DNA of 64,000 bases from Lantana camara (taxonomy: Eukaryota; Streptophyta; Magnoliopsida; Lamiales; Verbenaceae). Of this stretch, positions 1 to 10,369 are shown piece by piece. Position numbers and translations under genes: made by a program. Where the stretch lies: NCBI GenBank assembly GCA_037501455.1, contig CM074856.1, positions 97,826,001-97,890,000 on the forward strand, written 5' to 3'. Below the pieces are notes generated by a model. It saw only the letters and a list, made by a program, of their open reading frames with translations. It was not told the DNA's origin and made no database searches. Numbering within the stretch: the stretch's first letter is position 1; every line of letters begins with the position of its first letter.

Positions 1-447
1 GAATCTTCTCACACGGGGCACCTCAGTGAACTTACTTATTGAAGTAAGCACCCTCATGTATCACGCACGTATCAACTATACACTTTGCACCTCCATGAAA
101 CAAGGTGGTCCTTCTTAAGGGCGTGATCCCACAAGCAAGCCTTAGAGGAGTCAGGTTGACACTCCCACTGTCTGTAGGACTCATCGGCTTGGAGTGTTTT
201 GCTAATCATGACTTATGTGATATAGGGCTCATTTCATGAACCATTTCACCTAAATGGTAGAGTCCTAAAGTCATCAGGATTAGGGGAGTTGTCATACATG
301 TACAGCTAAAGTAAACGCATACGAAACAAAAGCATATAAAGAAGTGTTACCTCAATTCGTTATATTATTCAAAGATTATCTGTGATCACAATAAGGAAAA
401 GTACAAAGTGGATATACAATTGGCTTTCTAGGGTACTATTCCTAACA
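1..447 (-). mobile_element. Partial Ty1/copia LTR (family X), running off the left edge
   Basis: Read on the minus strand, this segment starts with TGTTAGGAATAGTACCC at 447 and follows the starts of two other LTRs in the window (12267 downwards on the minus strand, 23572 upwards on the plus strand) with few changes. Family X LTRs are about 1.9 kb, so only the first quarter is visible. It begins exactly where the integrase relic of copia-Y stops making sense. It is therefore read as a second family-X element or solo LTR inserted into Y, with 448-452 (GTCAT) as one copy of the target duplication. The other side lies outside the window. Confidence 0.8.
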
Positions 448-1466
448 GTCATTTCTTCTAACACAATTTTGCTTCTACCCTTGTGGTCATTTACGAAATC
501 ATCTTCGAGATATTTAGCATTAGTGCTCACAAACACTTTGTGATCTCTCGGATCGTAAAATATACCACCTCTTGTTCCTTTAGGATAACCTATGAACAAG
601 CAAACCTCTGTTCTTGATTCCAACTTGACAGGATCCTTCCTTAACACGTGAGTTGGGGTTCCCCATATCCGGAGATAAGAGACACTGGGCTTTCGCCCTC
701 GCCACAGTTCCATTGGTGTTTTAGGAACCGACTTGGATGGAACAAGATTTAATTTGTGTGTTGCTGTTTCGAGTGCAAAGCCCCAAAATGAACTTGGCAG
801 GGTAGCATGACTCATCATAGATCTTACCATTTCCATTAGAGTTTTATTTCTTCTTTCTGCAATACCATTCTGCTGGGGTGTCCCCGGTGCAGATAATTGA
901 GATCTAATCCCATTTACAGTGAGAAATTCTAAAAACTCTGTAGACAGATACTCACCACCACGATCCGATCGAAGTGCTTTGATAGGTTTTCCAGTTTTAT
1001 TTTCAACTTCAGCCTTGAATTCTTTGAATTTTTCAAAAGATTCAGACTTATATCTCATCAAATAAAAGTATCCGTATCTGGAGTAATCATCCGTAAAAGT
1101 GATGAAATACTCAAAACCTCCTCTTGCTTGAATACTCATAGGACCACACACATCCGTATGAATTAAGTCAAGCAATTTTGTGGCTCAATTACCTTTAGAT
1201 TTAAAAGATCTCTTGGTCATTTTACCTTCCAAGCAAGATTCACAGACTGGTAGTTCTGTTAAGTCCAAGGGACTTAACAATTCATCAGAAATTAGTCTTT
1301 GGATCCTATTTGGATTAATATAACCAAGATGTAAATGCCACTTGTAAGGCTCGTTAGGCATAGGAGTTTTTCTTTAGGATGGTAGGTCAAGCGCAGTAGT
1401 GTTAAGTTCGGAATTAGGATTTTTATCGGGGTATAACAAGAAAAGACCATCTGTTACCATGCCAGA
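448..1466 (-). pseudogene. Copia-Y integrase relic (pre-integrase zinc region and catalytic core)
   Basis: Integrase of a Ty1/copia polyprotein, which inserts the cDNA into chromosomes. The upstream part (about 1190-1400) holds the His-His/Cys-Cys zinc-binding region (WHLHLG, later CESCLEGK). It is followed by the catalytic core with the three acidic residues in their usual contexts: D in LIHTDVCGP, D in LRSDRGGEYLS and E in NGIAERRNKTL. Downstream lies the conserved FIGYPKGTRGG stretch. An in-frame TGA near 1187 separates the zinc region from the core. Reading ends abruptly at 448 where a family-X LTR begins, so reverse transcriptase and RNase H are not in the window. It is in frame with the protease segment upstream but not with gag. 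Not functional as it stands. Confidence 0.88.
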
Positions 1467-2144
1467 TCAAATAAACCTTTTATTTTGCTTAATGGTAAAA
1501 TTTTGTTCAAAACAAACACTAAAACCATTATTTATTAAATAACTCACAGAAATCAGATTTCTGCGAACACACGGTATGTACAGAGTGTCTTTCAGTACCA
1601 AAACCCTATCACCAAAATACAAATTTACAGTCCCTACTGCTAGTACAGATATACTTGTATTATCCCCGAGCAGTAGCTGCATCTCACCATCTTCAAGCTT
1701 TCTGGTTAGCTTGAACCCCTGTAATGAATTACAGATATGATTAGTTGAACCCGAGTCCACACACCACGAATCTAGTGGACTTCCAACTAAACGTAATTCA
1801 ATCAAACAAGATATCAATATACCTTGTCCAGATGGCTTAGCAGGAAGACTTGCTAAGTATTTTGGACAATTCCTCTCTCCGCAGTGGAAACATTTTCCCT
1901 TACTAGGTTTACCTTTCTTCTTCTGAACCTTTTTCTTAGGATTGGGAACCTTTCCTTTTCTCTTTTTCCACTTGCTGGCTTTTGAGGCCGTGGAAGTCGA
2001 TGTCTGAGCCAGGAGAACAGTTCCCTTAGCTTTCATCACCCACTCTGCTACTCTAAGTTCGTTCATCAATTCAGGCAGAGAAAAATCCAATTTGTTCATA
2101 GAATAATTTTGCCTGAATGTGTCGAACGACTTTGCTGAGAGCAT
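1467..2144 (-). pseudogene. Copia-Y gag C-terminus and protease relic
   Basis: Continuous minus-strand reading of about 225 residues. In order it has the end of the gag capsid-like domain, a lysine-rich stretch, a damaged zinc knuckle, the aspartic protease and the start of the region before integrase. The protease shows VDSGSTNHICN, with the D-S-G catalytic triplet typical of copia elements, and a later block YIPCVRRNLISVS. The knuckle reads CFHCGERNCPKY. The Cys-Cys pair and a final Cys remain, but spacing is shortened and the histidine of the usual C-X2-C-X4-H-X4-C pattern is absent, so nucleic-acid binding by this motif is probably lost. A frameshift separates this segment from the gag start. 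Confidence 0.87.
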
Positions 2145-2220
2145 AGGATCACATCTTGTTTACTGAGATCATCAAATTTAGCACCAAGGCTTTCAGTTTC
2201 GTTCAGGCAAGCCATCATGT

Positions 2221-2622
2221 TCATATCATGATCCTGAACTGGTGATCCCTCAGACATCTACCTAACAGCCTTCTCATCAACTCGAGCCTCTTGGCTCGAT
2301 TCTTTCCTCCAAACATTTGATGGAGATGATCCATCATGTTCCTAGCAGTTGGCATCTCGTGTATTTGATGCTTAAGAACATTGGAGACAGATTCCAGGAT
2401 ATAAGACCGAGCCAAATCATTGGACTTGATCCAATTGGCATAAGCATTTCTCATATCCTGATTGGCTGTAGTTTCCGGTACCCCCGGACAAGGTTCAGTG
2501 AGCACTTGTTTCAGATTCTCGTGACCAAACACGATGTCAAGATTCATTTTCCAGTCAGGATAGTTAGACCCTTCAAGTCTATTTTCCTTTAGGATCGATT
2601 GAAGCGGGCTAGCAGTCCTCAT
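2221..2622 (-). pseudogene. Copia-Y gag N-terminus relic
   Basis: Start of a copia gag (UBN2/retrotransposon gag type) on the minus strand. The ATG at 2622 is chosen because the protein from there (MRTASPLQSIL) begins like the gag of copia-X1 at 27709, with the same L-x-G-x-N-Y-x-D-W box (LEGSNYPDW here, LTGPNYSDW there). Sequence similarity to the X1 gag is otherwise low, so Y is a separate family. The reading frame is lost around 2150-2290 by a frameshift relative to the protease segment. The leader upstream continues to 2759 and resumes at 6666 beyond the solo LTR insertion. Confidence 0.82.
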
Positions 2623-2754
2623 TGTTTTAAAACTGAAATATTTTAAAATAGCGCAAGTTATGATTTTGTATTTTACTTCTTTTGCGTCTAACCAATAAAT
2701 GAAATCCACGTAAACATTTTTGGTTTACGCAATGGTGACTTATCTAACAGCAGT

Positions 2755-2759
2755 TGACT
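2755..2759. repeat. Target-site duplication TGACT, left copy (solo LTR A)
   Basis: TGACT directly precedes the TGTGACACCCCG start of LTR A. The same five bases follow its ...GGGCGTTACA end at 6666-6670. A perfect 5-bp duplication on both sides of a single LTR shows one insertion event followed by LTR-LTR recombination. Confidence 0.9.
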
Positions 2760-5700
2760 TGTGACACCCCGTCTCTCCGACGAGCTAGGTATGACGTCAC
2801 GAGAGGTTTTACCAATGTTTAATTCTTCTTTTGATTTAATTTATACGTTGAATTAATTGTTTAAGTGATTTATATGCTATAACTGTTTAATTTTCACGTC
2901 TTAACTTTTGTATTTAATTTTTCTATTTTGAATTTAATTCCCGAGTATGCTGATTTCATGAATTATGTGATATACGTGATTTAAGTCTGAAGTTGTATGA
3001 CTTTAAAATTATTGGACTTAATTGAAAACTTGGATTTGGACTTAATTGAAAACTTGGATTTGGACTTAATTCGTTTAATTTTGATTTAATTTTATTTTAT
3101 TTGTTATTCCTTGAAAATTAATTTTAATTATTTAAATAATATGCTTATTTGTTGAAATGTGTTGCGTTTGTGTTCGATTTGAGATCGAAATTTCGTGATT
3201 TTCTGATATGTTGGAGATTTGTGAGTTATGAATTCGTTTTTGTGTTCGTTTTATATTTTCGGACTTGTTTGAAATGGTAACGAACCATTTTATCTGTTTT
3301 GGGGACTCGAGGGCCTAACTAGTTTTAGCACGCCTTGTGTTTCGGAATTTATATCTTGAGCTCGGGAATTCGAATTCGAATTTCGGAAGTGGCACCGGAC
3401 TCTTAATGAGATTTTCAAGCTAAGAAACCTAGCCTCTTATTTTTCTAAGCCCGTTTGGAACTCCGAAACTTGCCTGAAACGTGAACCTTGCGCAGCTTTG
3501 CCACATTTTACAATTTTAGCCATAACTTTCTCGTTTCTTAACCAAATGACCCAATTCATGAGCCCACTTAACCCTAATTCAACCCTCTACCTAACCCCAC
3601 TAACCCCATTTCGGTCAGCAGCTGAAAAGGGGAAAAACGAAGAGATTAAGAAGATGAAGAAAGAGAAACCCCTTTGCCACTATTCAAATCTTGGAGATTT
3701 TGAGCTCTATCTCTTCCATCCTTTAACCATTTCAAGAGGTAATTATATATTCTTGATCCTTGTCTCGTTTACATTCTTTCAAGCTATAGTTTGTGATTTT
3801 TCATTGTGGTTTGAGTATTCTTTGAACAAGGGGTTGAATAGTTAGATTTTTCCTTCAATTCTTAAATCCTTGTTTTGAATTCGTTTTGGGTGATTTAAGG
3901 CATGAAAGGTGATTCTCCTAGCTGCTATTAAGTGTTTATGAACTTAAATTTGATGTATGTGAAGTGTATGAGGATTCACCATTTATGAAGTTCATGGGTT
4001 TTCAAGCTTTCTCTCTTCTTCTTCGTTGTTTCTGCTACTGTTTGTGTTGAGCTTTGGGGTGATTTTGTTATTGTTTTTCTTGCCATGTTGCTGCTGTGAA
4101 TTACTGCCTTGTTGTGCTCTGTGGCTGCTGCGTTGTTGACTTTTGTTGCAGGGGATTTTCGTCCTGCTGCTGCTGCTTGCGACTGCTATTTTATCTCCCC
4201 GGGCGGGGAGAATTGTGTGTGAGAAGTCCCCGGCCGGGGACTTCCTCCTTGGACCTTCTGTTTCTTTTCTTTCTTTTCCCTGGCCGGGTATTTGTGTGTG
4301 GAATATCTCCCAAATTGTAAGCTGCATGTGTTATATATATATTACATGGGATAGGATGTGGTTTGATGAAAGAAATGCATGCATGTTAGACTTGTTTTAA
4401 AATTATTTTCCCATGCATTTTGTTTACTAATGGTTATGCAATTATAGTACAGTTACGTGTGTATTTATGTAATTGATGTTGGAAAGAGGATTTGCAGCAG
4501 GCATATATTTAATGCATGACTTTATTTAGTATTTTGATTTGCATGCATGCATACGTTGCCTTCAAATTTGCTGCCATGCATTTGTTTCATTTTTATCCTT
4601 TTTCAAACTTTAGTGTAGGTGTGTATATGTATATATATAATACATTTCATATTTGCTTCTTTGTAATCTAAGTGGTTACGTATATATATGTAATATATAT
4701 TGTATGTCATATATTTAAACCATATGAATATAAGTGTTACAATTTGAATATTTAATTGTTATGATTTCAATTAATTCGATCTTGCATGCATGGCTTATGT
4801 GCTTCTTTAAATGCTAGCCTATGCCTTTTATTTGTTTGTTTTTGACTTATATGCTATATAAACGTGTTATACTACATGTTAAATGGCCTGAATGAATTTT
4901 ATGAATTTATTTGATACGAGTTTTACGTTGTTTGAACTTGAAAGCTTTAAGTGGCACCTTCTTACACTTCATTCGCATCCATTTGCATTATTATGCATCG
5001 CCGTGTGTCTAATTGGTTCATGATCGAGTCTAAGTCATAAGTTTATGTTCGTTTTCTCAGAGTTGAGTTCCGGAGGAGTCGGTTCCACCATTTAAGCTTT
5101 TTCTTGGTCGTCAACGCTCTTTCGGGAGCACTTTTGGTGAAAGGTGAGGGTTAGGATCTTTTCTTTTAGATAAGCGACCTATGGCCTTAATGCGATGTTT
5201 TCTCACCCCGCATGCGAATATATACTATATGTACATTAAATATGTGTCTTATAATATGTTATGAATCTTGTTAATTCGATTTAATATGAATCCTTCTGAA
5301 ATTATACGTATGGGCGTATATAAGCTTAAAATGGTTTCGCAACGAGGCTATGCTCCAAACCGTGTATCGTCAAGCAAACTATAGATTTCCTCCAGCATAT
5401 TATGAATTAGGAAGACACGGAGAGGTACGTGTATAGCATATGCCGAGTTGCACGGTAAGGTATGTTTCTTATGGTATGCTTCTTAAGTATGAATCATATG
5501 TTTCTAGGTTTCGAGAGTTAGGTATGTTTCCTTATGAATCTATTTGAATCTATACGAATCTATTTGAATCCCTGGGCCCCGGAGGTGTGGGTAAGGGAGA
5601 CCCGGTGCGGCTGTTAGGGTCGCCGGTTATCACCCCTGTGCACACGCTCCTTTGAAGTACCTACACACGACTCTGAGGGAGGTGGAGAAGGCGTGGTGCT

Positions 5701-6665
5701 TTGAGCCTTCGGCTGAGGCCGGAGAAGGTACGTTGTGGGCTCGTGACCCCACGTATATTGAGTTGCACGATGTGGGCCCGTAACCCGCGTGCAGACTCCC
5801 GAAGAAGGTTGGAATACGGGATTATGAATTTTATGAATCTTATGCATTTGAATTATTTTTTATTTCTTTATGAATCTTATGTTAAGGAGTAAGGTTGGAA
5901 ACCCGTACTCGCCGGGTATTTGAATTCTCGGGTTATGTTGATTATGAAACGGGATAGGAGAGTTTGTTTCAATATAAGATTTCTGTGTTAAACTATGAAT
6001 CGATCTGAATATACGAATCCCTATGAGTTTTAATATGAATCCATATGCGTTCTTTGAATATATATATGAATCCTTACGAGTTTTCAAACTTAAGAAGATA
6101 CGAATAAATGTATAAATATGAGTTCTTTTGAAAATGGCTTTGGTGTGTAAAACCCTATTCCCGGTTCATAGTCTTTCGTTTAATACGTGCTTTGCTCTAT
6201 ATATATATGTGTGTGTAAGTGTGCGTTAGCCCCCTCACTCAGTCGGTCGACTGACCCTCTCCTTTCAACTTTTCAGTTTACAGGTTGGGCTTGCTAGGCG
6301 GAATCTTGAGTCGGTCGGGTTCAAGTCTTCCAGTTTGAGTTGCATTTTTCATTTGTATTCAGTCATGCTTTTGTATATGGTTCTATTATGGAAATTGAAG
6401 TATGTATATGTTATCATATGGTTAACGAATTATGTATGAATTTCTATTTTGTATATTTTGTGGATTTATCTTCCTGGATTTGATTATTTGCTTCCGCATT
6501 AATATTATTTTGCGCGCTCTGGTCTTGTCTTAGCTCCGCCTAGCTTAGCGTGTGCGTGTACGTTCCCGTTCGCTTAGTCTTGGACTCATTTATGGATTTC
6601 TATTTCATATGTGGGTTCGGGGCTAGGTGCGGGGGATATGGTGGCTCGCCGCTCCGGGCGTTACA
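2760..6665 (+). mobile_element. Solo LTR of a Ty3/gypsy element (LTR A)
   Basis: A 3.9 kb LTR with TG...CA ends and flanking TGACT duplications, inserted in the leader of copia-Y. The 3' end carries the signature shared by all the gypsy LTRs here: a C-T-A-G-G-C-G-G box near 6295, a CCGCCTAGC box near 6537, then GCGGGGGAT and the terminal CGGGCGTTACA. No primer-binding site or polypurine tract flanks it, so no internal region remains. It contains a splice-donor-like AGAGGTAA near 3740 and three GC-rich palindromes (4194-4288). Short open frames inside it resemble nothing known to me and are not considered genes. Confidence 0.92.
4194..4288. repeat. GC-rich palindrome cluster in LTR A
   Basis: Three related palindromes: 4194-4211 (TCTCCCCG then CGGGGAGA around two central bases), 4223-4244 (perfect 22 bp, half-site GAAGTCCCCGG) and 4278-4288 (CCCTGGCCGGG, imperfect). 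The surrounding LTR is AT-rich. The block sits downstream of the putative splice donor, as in LTRs C, I and J. Confidence 0.85.
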
Positions 6666-7657
6666 TGACTCCCGGGAAGCGAGGTCGAAAACCGCTTAGA
6701 AAAGCAAGAATTATTCCTAATTAACATGTCATCTAGGTAACTCTTACCAAACTATGTTAATCCACCATGTTACCCTTTGGCCTCTAAGTAAATGTAACAT
6801 AGCTCCGAAGGGAGGTTAATACGTTACTTAGTCAAGCGTACACCATTACCTAGAATTTCATACGAGTAGATGAGACACTCCACGGAGGCGTGGTCGAGTT
6901 GACTTTCCCCGTACTTCATTCTATCCGTAGAAGTCTAATCTTGTATACCGCGAATACATACCCACCGAAGGGAGTAGTACATATCTACTATACTATAGAC
7001 CGGTAATGGAGGCCGTGAGAATTCAACTCTTTTCATCTCGTTCCTACTTGAATTTTTTAGATTTGTGAATTATCTTTGATTTTTAAATAATCATCTTTGG
7101 CGTCTTTTTATTCTTGGAAGTAATTAATCTAATTAATATTCTCCCACTAGGATTATTAAATAATCCTAATAATATTTTAAGGCTTTAATAATTCTTTATT
7201 AATTAAGCCAAAAAATATTGATCCAATTATGCATTGTGTTTAATCTCTATCAAACATTATTTATCTAATCATGTTAAATAAATCATGCATAATTGAAACA
7301 ATATAATATCTCATATTATCATGCCATATTTAAAATTAAAGCATGCTTGCAAATAATTATCACATAATTATCACGCTCAAAATTTTAATGGCCCTTTAAG
7401 TAAATATGTTATAAATTATCACGTAATTTGAATCATATTTACTGATTCGGCAATTAACCAGGAAGATTATTGAAATCGATTCCCAGAAAATTACCATTCC
7501 ACGCAAATTCCCAGGAAAGACTGGAGGGGTCACAACGGTCCCACTTAATAACCAGCCTCCTTTGACTGAATTTACGTGCACAGTATCAGATTTAAAATTA
7601 TGCATCTTATGCTTTATCAATGCGAGTATATAATCAGAGCCCCGCTTTGATACCAGT
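6666..7657 (-). other. Leader (untranslated) region of copia-Y with primer-binding site
   Basis: Non-coding stretch between the copia-Y 5' LTR and the gag start, continuing at 2623-2759 across the solo LTR A insertion. It begins (minus strand) with a primer-binding site two bases from the LTR. It shows several GGAGG/CGAAGGGAG-like short repeats but no convincing reading frame. The distal half is AT-rich. Confidence 0.7.
7644..7655 (-). promoter_or_regulatory. Primer-binding site of copia-Y
   Basis: The minus strand reads TGGTATCAAAGC, one base different from TGGTATCAGAGC, the site complementary to the 3' end of initiator methionine tRNA that primes reverse transcription in most plant LTR elements. 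It lies two bases inside the LTR end at 7658. Confidence 0.8.
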
Positions 7658-8245
7658 TGTTGGTGTGGCGGGCCCAATACAGAGTGACGGTATAGCATAA
7701 TATTTCAAAAAATGTCGCCATAACCTCATTATCAAAATATTTCTAAAATATTTTAATAAGCAGCGGAACAAATCGGGCAGCATAACTCTAATATTTACAT
7801 AGGCATCGATAGCATAATTTTAAACCACATGGCATATAATCACAATATGCAAATAATAATTTTGGCAACATAACGGTACTACCATACTGCAAAATTGGCT
7901 ATCAACAGCACTTTTCCAGCACCTCGATATTTTCTCGTGAAACCGGCAGAGCTTCCCTGTAATATCCCCGATTAAGATTTTGGAGTGTGGGCTCCGACAG
8001 TATTTCGCTAAATACTTTTGAGAAAATATTTTTCTAGAAAAAACCCTTTTTTCTAAAACTAGAAAATCCTTTTTTTCTAATTAATTAAGTGGATTATATA
8101 TTAATTATATAACCACCTAATTAAATAATTAATTAATCCTTAATTAGAATTAATTAATTAGAGAGAGAAAAAAACCTCGGGAGAGCTTTTGGAAGCTGAA
8201 AGAAAAGCTGAAAATTGTGAATTAAAATGAATAAGGTTGGCAGCC

Positions 8246-8253
8246 TATTTATA
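8246..8253 (-). promoter_or_regulatory. TATA box of the copia-Y LTR
   Basis: The minus strand reads CCTTATAAATAGG, a near-ideal plant TATA box, roughly 590 bases before the inner end of the LTR. CACGTG motifs lie 80-330 bases upstream. Confidence 0.75.
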
Positions 8254-8332
8254 AGGTGAAATTAGGGACATTCACGCCATTTTTCAATTCTTTGTAGTAA
8301 CTCCCAGGTTCGGATGCCCAATCCGAGAGTGC

Positions 8333-8580
8333 CACGTGGAAGCTTGGAGTACGCGGCATGCAACGCCACCGAGCAAGCGCGGAAAGCGGCCCGCACGCGC
8401 CACCCATGTGGCAGCTGTGTGTCTGGCGCGTATGCCACGCAGGCTGCAACAGGCAACTGCCACGTGGTGGTCCGGCCCGGCCCAATCGGCGGTTCAAATC
8501 TTGGACCAGTTCAACACTGAATCGGTCGGTTCAAATGGTTTGGACCGGTGACACGTGTTGGAATCCCATTCACCCACGTG
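8333..8580. promoter_or_regulatory. CACGTG (G-box) cluster upstream of the copia-Y TATA box
   Basis: CACGTG occurs at 8333, 8461, 8552 and 8575, within a GC-rich block that also holds GCCACATGGC-type near-palindromes. CACGTG is the core bound by plant bZIP and bHLH factors, including ABA- and light-response regulators. The role here is inferred from motif and position only. Confidence 0.55.
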
Positions 8581-9915
8581 TCCGGGTCGGCCAAACTGCG
8601 ACCCCACCCTGCCCCGATGACCCACTTCCTTGACCCATTGACTTATCCAGTCAACATAATCTGGGCCGTTGGTACGTACTGACGCGGCGCGATCTTGGCC
8701 GCCCATACGGCGTGCCACTTGGTGCCCTGTCAGCGCCACATGGCATCTGACTCGCTGACGTGGCTTGCCACGCCATCATCTTTTTTTTTTTTTTTTTGAA
8801 AAATTTTATTGTCTCCAAAATAAAATTTCGGACATTTCCAACTCTTTGAAATTTAATTTATTTTCTCAAAATAAATTCTTTGGCTATTTTCAAACATTTT
8901 GAAAATTCATTTCTCTCTCCTTTTAATATTTTCTCTTTGATCTTCGTTGGGGCTTGCGAGGGGACCTGCAAGACTAATTAATCTTAGCTCCAAACGGGTC
9001 AATCTATTATCATCCCATGACAATAATTGATTACCGTTTAACAGTATTTAATTCCACTAAATAAATATTGTTGAACTCCAAAATTAATTAAATTATTCAT
9101 AAATTTCTCGATCTAGAATAATTTTGCATTTTACTCCTCTTTACAGATATCCATGAAAAATAAATCAATACTACTATCATTCATTTTTCACTTCCAATCT
9201 GAAATTTCTTGATTCAACTTAAGTTCAAATTCCCTGTATGTGAAACACATTCAACATACAACTTCGGTAACGCACACACGAAGTACTTTGACCAAAGATT
9301 TAATTCGAACTTTTGCAAATCTATTTCAGGGATATCTTTTAACCTTCCAGCAAGGCTACAGATTCCTTGATCAATATTTCTCTTTAGCATATTTCATGCA
9401 ATCACCGAACGTACAAAGTATTTTGGCTACCCGTTATCGAGACCTCACTTCTGAGTGCATCACAGTGATTAACACTACATGCCTAAAGTAGAAACACTAT
9501 CAGGATTAAGAGTCTAATGCTTCCGAGATTTTGTTCATTTTAGATAGCAGTATAAAATGAACAATCTCAATGGTCCAGTTCGATGTTTCCAATCTCATTG
9601 AAAAACAACAATGTGTCATAATCGAAAACTCCATTTCCCAATGACGAAAGACTAATCATCTTATATAACACATTATAGCCTTGATAAGAACATTTTCTTA
9701 TCATATTGACTTGAACTTTAATGACACGTGATTTGTGGTATTTAAACTCTTTTCCTATGAAACACATTTCATATAAAAATATCATCACACGTCATTAATT
9801 ATTAAATTTGTAAAATACTCATAAGTTGCGATAATCTCAGTTTTATTAATCCAAAATATTGTAAATATAATTGGATTTTCAGGGCATTAATCCCAGCAGG
9901 GCGGACAGGGCATGC

Positions 9916-10027
9916 ACTCCCGCGCGGTTACGGGATGTGCGTGCAGGCAAATGTCTAGGCGCTTGCGGGTGGACTCCCGCGCTGCTGTGGGAGTGGGGTG
10001 CGGACAGTCCCGCAGGGTTGCGGGACT
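9916..10027. repeat. Three GC hairpins in the copia-X2 leader
   Basis: Three ~22-base inverted repeats: 9916-9937 (TCCCG/CGGGA), 9973-9994 (ACTCCC/GGGAGT) and 10006-10027 (AGTCCCGCA/TGCGGGACT, nine perfect pairs around a 4-base loop). The flanking leader is AT-rich. Confidence 0.75.
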
Positions 10028-10355
10028 TCTGTGTGGCTGGGGCGTGCAGGTCTAGGCATGCTACCGCTTAGCACGTCTAGGCTGGCGTTTTTCGCATCGC
10101 GTCTTGTTTTCGTATCACAAGTTCTCAAAACCTAATTCAATCAAAAAATTAAAATTACGATTTAATCAAGTTTGATTCAAAACAGTTCTAATCAAAATTT
10201 TAGAAAACGTTTTTCAGAAACTTTCAAGAAAAATACAGATTTAATATTTTAGATTTTTCCAAAAGAACCCATGAATACCAAAACGCATCTAAATCTAAGA
10301 ATTTCTACCAAATTCATAATAATGGAGACGAATCAGAAATAGGCCTTGAAAGGTG

Positions 10356-10367
10356 GCTCTGATACCA
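10356..10367 (-). promoter_or_regulatory. Primer-binding site of copia-X2
   Basis: The minus strand reads TGGTATCAGAGC two bases inside the LTR end, the standard site for initiator methionine tRNA. Confidence 0.88.
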
Positions 10368-10369
10368 CT

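Larger units (their letters stand above)
7658..9794 (-). mobile_element. 5' LTR of copia-Y (outer end approximate)
   Basis: The inner end is fixed by the CAACA terminus next to the primer-binding site. The outer end is not certain. TGACGTG (minus strand) at 9794 fits TG...CA ends and lies next to sequence that belongs to the leader of copia-X2, but TGTTG at 9610 is an alternative that pairs better with the CAACA end. The LTR has a TATA box (8246-8253), a GC-rich upstream block with four CACGTG motifs (8333-8580) and a T-run at about 8769-8787. Short frames in the GC-rich block are not genes. Confidence 0.65.
9795..10369 (-). other. Leader fragment of copia-X2, cut by copia-Y
   Basis: Read on the minus strand from the LTR end at 10370, this follows the leader of copia-X1 (25502 onwards) through the primer-binding site and blocks such as GAATTTGGTAGAAATTCTTAG. 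It then enters a GC-rich block (9880-10090) and ends where copia-Y begins. The rest of X2 would lie to the left of Y, outside the window. Confidence 0.72.
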
